From NCBI GenBank assembly GCA_001692895.1, contig KV748192.1, positions 372,001-436,000 of the forward strand: a stretch of 64,000 nt of DNA, read 5' to 3'. Source of the DNA: Cenococcum geophilum 1.58 (taxonomy: Eukaryota > Ascomycota > Dothideomycetes > Gloniales > Gloniaceae). The notes below the pieces were generated by a model. It did no database searches and was not told the origin of the DNA. It saw only the letters and a program-made list of their open reading frames with translations. The position numbers were made by a program, and so were the translations under genes. Each line of letters starts with the position of its first letter. Within the stretch, counting starts at the first letter, position 1. Shown one piece after another: positions 58,111 through 64,000 of the stretch.

Positions 58111-61100
58111 ATTATACTTATTTAGCCATCCTAGCTATTTAATGAGGTACTACGGTTGTCTAGTACGATCCTAGTAGGTGACGATTACTTCTACTTCCTA
58201 GCTGCCTTCCTTAAGCTCTTTTACTACCAGGGGTTAAAACCTAGGGCGTAACCTATAAGGCTCTAGTAGGGAGATATAGAAGACTAGGTAGAGCCGTACC
58301 ATAGCAAGTAGGAGCTCTAGCTTATATACTTACTGTCCTACGCGCTCTAGGATCTAAAACGGTCCTATAAACTTATGGTTAAGCTTTTTATAAGGGCGTT
58401 TTATGCAGATGTTCTTGGAGGAGAGTAGGACTCGTTTACTGACGGCGAAATACTTAGCCAGATGGTAACGATTGTAGTATTTTACTTAAAGCTTTTAGGC
58501 GTGTATTATCGACGCCGCCGCTGCCTTATATATAAGGCGTAGGCGTTATAGATACGTCTCTGCGAGTTAGATATTTATTAACTCGGACCCCTCCCTATTT
58601 TACTAGGCATTTTAGACGCTATCCGGGACTCCGTCTAGGACGTTTAATAGCTAGCTATAGGCGAGCTTAATAGGGGAACGCTTTGTTATAGCATAGACCT
58701 TAAAGTTATAGGCAAAGGCTGCTTCTTTAAGTAGGGAGGCCTAATTAGACTATTCCCAGTTTATAAATATATGTAGGTATACCTTAAGCTCCTGGTTCTA
58801 ACGCTCCGTCTAACTATCTATCTGCGGGTAAAATATAGTGCTGAGTTTACGTTAAACGCGGAGATAGTAGCATATAGTGCTCTAGTACTCGCTTGTAAAT
58901 ACACTACCCCTATTAGAGACGATATTATCTAGAGGCCCTATTTATATAAAGACTCTAAATAAGAGTTCTGCGAGTTGCGTAGTATTAATTGTCTTATGTA
59001 CTAAATAGTAGCGCACTAGCTTTATAAAATGGTCTATAAGGACAAGGACGGAGTTATACTCTACGCTATTAGGAGTCTTGGACTCTAGGAGATCTATAAT
59101 AAAGTTAAGTAAATAATGCCACTAGGCTTAGGTGGGGGCCTAAAGAGGCTATAGCTTACTATAGGGTTTATAGCGGCGCGATTTAGAGTGTTAGCAGGCA
59201 TTATAATTATCTAGGTATTTGCGGAGGTCCTAAGTAAGGCCGTTCTAAGCATACTTTCGCGCAATTACCTTAAAGGTACGGTTAAAACTATAGTAGCCGC
59301 CTATAGGATTATTATGATTTTACTTAAGGATCTCCTATTGCAGTGGTATGTAATTTAGCACCTAGACCTTATTATTTTACCTTAGGAGTCCTTAATTATT
59401 AAGGGTATAGTCCTTATTACCGGCGGGAACTTATTTTTAGGTTAACTAATTATATATAGAGTGTATAAAGGCGTCCCTTTTTTATACTCCACGAATAAAA
59501 TTAACTAGTGACTTGGGGGGGTATTCTATAAACGCCGTTTTAGCTAAGGCAGCTATTACTACCTCTTGCTATAGCATAAGACTTTACGTAAAGTTAGTGC
59601 TAGCGAAGTAACGTATAATATATAGGTAACTCACCGGGTCGTTACAGGGGACCATAGCCTAGGCTAAGGGGTCTTCCCTAGGGTTAAGCGCCATTAGGCC
59701 GGTTAAGGTGGTCTTAAAGAGAATAGTAGGACGCTCTAGTCCGCCGGCGCCAAGTTCGCAAGGGTCGCTCATATACTGCACGCATGCTACTTACTAGTTT
59801 AGTGTAGTAGCACTAGGGCCGCCCACAAGGCCTATAACCTATAACTTTTACTATAATATAGGCAGCATAGTATTAAGGATTATCCTCTTACTACTATCTT
59901 TAAAGCCTTTAATATAATCCGGGCGCTAGAATAGTGCGTTAATAGGATTTATCTTACCTGGCTTATATTTAATCTTAAAATTAAACTTAGCTAGTTCCTT
60001 AGCGTACTGGGCCTAGCGAGCAGATAAGCTCTTAGTAGTTATAAAGTACCTAAGATTATTATAATCGCAGAGTATGCGCATTATATACGCGGCGTGTTTA
60101 AGGTAATAGCGCTATATCTTAAAACATTGCACTATAGCGAGTAGTTCTTTATTATATGTATTATACCATACTTCTAGACTAGTAAGCTTCTGACTATAAT
60201 AAGTAATTAGGTGCCAGTAGAGTTAATCTCCCTGCCCTAAAGGCTATAAAAGTATACCGCCATAGGTATAGTCGGAAGCGTTAGTAATTACTATTAGGGG
60301 TAGATTAGGGTTAAAGTGGCGAAGTAGAGGAGCCTATATAAACGTAGCGCGTAGCTTACGGAACGCTTACTATGTATTATCAGGCCAGGACCAGGGTTAA
60401 TACTATTTAGTAGGCCCTTTTAACTTATGCTTCTTCTTCTTCTTCCTATTTAACGTTAGGTCGCGATGTGCCTATACAAGATATGCGTATAGGGGGTATG
60501 CGGTATCTAAGTAGTTCCAAATAAATTGCCTATAGAAGTTAGCAAAGCTAAGGAAGACCTAGATATCTCTATAGGACTTAGGCTTAGGCTATTCCTTAAT
60601 AGCTTTTACGCGGTTAGGGTCTATTATAATACCCCTAGGGGTAATAATAAAGCCTAGGAACTTAACGTTCTTAGTATAAAAGATATATTTTAATAGTTTG
60701 GCGTATAGGCCCCAAGTGCAGAGCTATTGCAGTACCTACTTAATATGCTTAACGTGCTTGTCCTTATTATTTAAGTAGATAAGAATATTATTTAGGTAAA
60801 CTATATAGATGGTATCTACTAGGGTTCCTAGAGCTTTATAAATATAGCTCTAGAAAGTTATAGGGGCGTTAGTAAGACTAAAGGGCATTACTAGGTACTT
60901 AAAGTGACCGTAACGTATCTTAAATGTGGTCTTCTATTCATCTCCCTTTTTAATATAAATCCTATGGTACGCATTATAAAGATCCAGCTTTATAAATATC
61001 TTCACATAGCTAAGCCTATTAAAAAGCTCGCCGACCAGCGATAGGGGGTACCGATTTTTAATTGTAATCTTATTTAGGCGTCTATAGTTAACGTATAGCC

Positions 61101-63425
61101 GTATTATACCGTCTGCTTTCGGTATAAAGAGGATAGGCGCTCTAGTAGGCGACTTGCTGGGCCTAATTCAGCCCTTTTTAAAAGCACTGTCTAGGTACTT
61201 TTATAAGATCTATAACTCTTTCTATAAGAGGTTATAGAGGGGCATTTATAGTGGCGTCTTGCCTTCTTCTAAGTCAATTGTATAGTCGTACTCAGAGTTC
61301 TACGGTAGTATGCTTACTAGCTTATTAGAGAAGATATTAATTTCCTCCTTATATATATCTGGTAGGCCGGGGGCTATAGAGGTTGAAGCAACTATTATAT
61401 AGTAGTGTGCTTTTAGGAGCTAGTGAAGAGAAGGGTGTAGCCGACATGCGTTTTATAGGTATGCTCGCACAGAGAGTATATATAGCTCTATTGTAGTATA
61501 TTCAATAGTTTCGGGGTTTTAATCACCTCCCCCTTATATATAGGTAATCTGCGCTGGCACCGGAGGGTCTCTATAGGTACTCGCTGCCAGTGACGGTAGG
61601 TCCTCTACTGTGTTTACAACCGGTATCTCTACGTCTAGAGGGTCTATATAGGTACTCGCTACTAGTAACGACAGGTCCTCTATTATATTTACAACCGGCA
61701 TAGAGAAGGAGTCTTCTGGCTATAGCGAATAGACTATTTTACTAGCCTTAATATCTACTAGGAGAGCGTTAAGGGTAACTATTTAGAGGCGTTTGGGGTC
61801 TAAAGTACCCTAGATAAACTGTCTAGAACGGAAGCTAATTAATAGATCTGCTTTTACGAGCCAATCCTATCTAAAAACTATATTATAACTATTAAATAAG
61901 CCGCCCTAAAAGGTCTGCGGGCTAATAGTGCGAGAAGTACCCTAGGAGTTACTAATAGTAACCATTAAATTATAAGTATCCTAGATTATTATCTGGTTGC
62001 TATTAAAAAAATATATAATAGGTTTACGTAAATATAGCGCGTAGCGTATAGGTAGGTTAAATTTATAAACAACATCTTAATTAATAAGGTTAATTTGGTA
62101 CCTATTATTATATAAAGTATATAAGCGGACTTCGCCCTAGGGCGTATCTATCGCGACGTATACCATAATACGTTTCTTCTCTCCCTCTATATTAGGCCCT
62201 AGTTGCAGTTAAAAGAGATACGCTACTAGGGCTTTAGGTTTTCCAAAGCCCGAGCTAACTTCTCTTTATTAGCCTGCTTTTAATATTCCTTACAGTGGCC
62301 GCCTGCGGTCCTTTAACTCGCCTACGTAGCACTAGCGTCTAGGGGGTCCCCTAAGCCATCTAGCTTTTAGGTAGTCTCCCCGGGAGTTTACTTAGAAAAG
62401 CGTCGCCCTTTTTAGGTTCTATTTCCTAAGCCTAAGTTTACAGAACCTATGCTACGACCGCGCTTCATACGCGATAATTTGCCGCTACTACTTACGCGAT
62501 CTTCCGCAAGCTTCGTGGTATTGAGTAATTACTCTATACGGCGGATTTTGTCAAAGAGATCTTTAGCGGTTTTTACCCGTTAGGCAAAGTTCTAGTAAAA
62601 GAGCTCTGCTTGTAGGTGGGCTGGGAGATATAAGAACTAGAAGTCTACCTATTATTTAGGATTAATAAAAGGGGTATATAAAAAGAGGTCCTCTAAGCTA
62701 CGTATATAGGCTAGAAAGACGTTAAACCTCTAGTTCTCCTTTATAATAGCCATATAGTACATTATAGCGTTATTAAAGCGTCTTACTATGGGGTTCCTAA
62801 TCTAGTCTTGGACCATAGTCTTAAATTTGTCCTATAGTAAAGGACTCTTGTCCTTAGTGCCTAACCGGCGATAAACCAGTTAGGCGATTATTTTCTCTTT
62901 TATAAGACCTTCGATGGCCTAGCGCGTACATCGCTTATAGTTATAGTTAGCGTTATTAACCTTAAATTGGTTCTTAACTGCGGCAATCCACCGGTTAAAA
63001 TACTATTAAGTAGTACCGCTAATATCGGGTAGTGACTTCTTAACTAGGGCGTTAAGATTTATTTAGCGTATACGTTCGCCACATAACTTATGCTCTTCGC
63101 TAGAGAGGTAACGGGAGGGCTTTGTTAAATTAATAATGCTCTATAAGTTAGTTATCTTCTTAGCCAGCTCATCTAGCTCCTTTATATTAGTGGTATTAGG
63201 TAGAACGCTAGTAACCTTACTAAGCTCTTATTAAGCCTAGGTATATAGGTTAAACTAATCTTTAGCGTTTATAGATATCTAATTGTTTTAAGATTCGGAA
63301 AATAGCTTAGATGCTACTAGTGTGCTTCTAGCGGTTTCGTCTACACTAGATCCTAAGGCGTTCTACGGTTATATCGCCAGCGTATTACCATTAGGTGTAG
63401 GCGTCGGTTTTCTTTTTAAAGGCAT
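58110..63425 (-). pseudogene. Gy-D gag-pol, degraded
   Basis: On the minus strand an ATG at 63,425-63,423 starts gag (MPLKRKPTPTPN...), which runs to about 62,200. Protease and linker follow (about 62,100-61,300), with an in-frame 75-bp duplication at 61,563-61,712. Reverse transcriptase spans about 61,200-60,500; its YLDD box reads YLNN at 60,787-60,798, followed by an ILIYL and HVKHI-type block. RNase H lies near 60,350-59,900, integrase about 59,450-58,500, and a chromodomain about 58,230-58,120. It retains more CpG than Gy-A or Gy-B, so it is younger or less mutated, but stops at Gln codons are numerous and it is inactive. Confidence 0.88.
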
Positions 63426-63477
63426 TATAGAAAAATTAAACCGGCTATCCTCCTAAGGGGATTAGTAAGAATTTAAA

Positions 63478-63702
63478 TATAAGGTAAGGATATAGATAAG
63501 GAGTCCAATGATAGAACAATGGGTATATTATATAGACAGAGACGAATCCTTAAGGGAAAAGGAGGAGTCTGTGTGCGAGGTAGGAAGGGTTTTCCCTAGG
63601 CATATATAGAGCACGTGCCTTACGGGCAAGTCACCCCTAGGTTGCCCCAGGGTCGCCCATACCTTGCGGCTATATAACTATTTACTCAGGTTTCACCTAA
63701 TA
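63478..63702 (-). repeat. Gy-D 5' LTR (225 bp)
   Basis: Partner of 56,888-57,113, followed on the right by the duplicated GATAT. I could not assign the primer site just inside it to a particular tRNA. Confidence 0.92.
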
Positions 63703-64000
63703 GATATCTCGCCATTTTTATATTAGAATTAGTAATAGTTAAAATACTCCTTACTTCTTTATATAAGAGGTCTTCCTATATACGTATATTCTATATACTT
63801 AAATATATTTTTATATATAGTTATACATTATAGGCTAGTAATATACTTATTAGATAATCTTATAGGTCTTTATATAGCTAGGGTGCCCTACTATAGGGGA
63901 ATTATATATAAATTCGAGTATTTTAAATTATAAGGGTTTGGAATTTAGGATTACTATTTTCTATTAATAGTATAACTAATTATTATAGATTTTGCATTTA

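Larger units (their letters stand above)
56888..63702 (-). mobile_element. Gy-D: complete Ty3/Gypsy element, minus strand (6,815 bp)
   Basis: Direct LTRs at 56,888-57,113 and 63,478-63,702, with GATAT duplicated at 56,883-56,887 and 63,703-63,707. A C-run on the plus strand (57,117-57,124), a polypurine tract on the coding strand, abuts the left LTR. It lies inside the integrase frame of Gy-C. Confidence 0.96.
50371..64000 (-). pseudogene. Gy-C: Gypsy integrase and chromodomain, split by two insertions
   Basis: Three pieces of one minus-strand frame are present: 64,000-63,703 (the zinc-binding part and linker up to a KWRDI-type motif), 56,887-55,888 (integrase core from the DFV-x-LP-type motif, the AFHPE-T-G-Q-type region near 56,600, and the C-terminal region with the start of the chromodomain near 55,990-55,893) and 50,577-50,371 (end of the chromodomain). 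The frame continues without loss across both insertions once one copy of each 5-bp target duplication is removed. It is a chromovirus. Gag, protease and reverse transcriptase should lie right of the window. Stops at Gln codons are frequent; it is inactive. Confidence 0.9.

Overview
This window looks like heterochromatin from a filamentous ascomycete (Pezizomycotina). Nearly all of it is retroelement wreckage, strongly AT-rich and overloaded with TpA. Reading frames are broken mostly by TAG, TAA and TGA where the protein families expect Gln, Arg or Trp. Wherever two repeat copies can be compared, such as the two LTRs of one element, the differences are almost all C/T or G/A transitions. This is the signature expected of repeat-induced point mutation (RIP). 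There is no operon structure, no ribosome binding site, no tRNA or rRNA gene, no CRISPR array and no telomere repeat.

Left part (1-18,084): an old Ty3/Gypsy element (here Gy-B copy 1) carries two small insertions at its left end. It is split by a complete Gypsy element (Gy-A, 2,865-17,193, duplicated site CTAAG). Gy-A in turn holds a complete Ty1/Copia element inside its 5' LTR (2,948-8,723, site GTCTA) and a 587-bp miniature LTR element inside its integrase (14,336-14,922, site ATAAG). Every boundary can be read to the base.

Middle (18,085-46,905): remains of a LINE ORF1 (minus), a clean 165-bp solo LTR, a plus-strand Gypsy (Gy-F) meeting a minus-strand Gypsy (Gy-E) tail to tail at the integrase zinc domain, a second Gy-B copy with an inverted solo LTR beside it, a Tc1-like transposase with a mutated catalytic residue, and a nearly full-length LINE with ORF1 and ORF2. 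Gy-E contains a 1.16-kb insertion with a 14-bp target duplication and a (TAA)n-type tail, suggesting insertion by target-primed reverse transcription.

The one ordinary-looking gene (47,405-49,081 or slightly beyond, minus strand) sits in an island of about 2 kb with normal base composition. It encodes a multi-pass membrane protein of about 510-560 residues that I do not recognise. It has no in-frame ATG at the start of its open frame, so an upstream exon is likely.

Right part (49,313-64,000): a broken fragment resembling the start of a hAT-type transposase, then a large minus-strand Gypsy chromovirus (Gy-C, continuing past the window). Gy-C is split by a complete Copia element in its chromodomain (50,578-55,887, site GGTTT) and by a complete Gypsy in its integrase (Gy-D, 56,888-63,702, site GATAT). 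Gy-C itself landed in an inverted Gy-B LTR. The family names Gy-A to Gy-F and R1 are labels for this window only.
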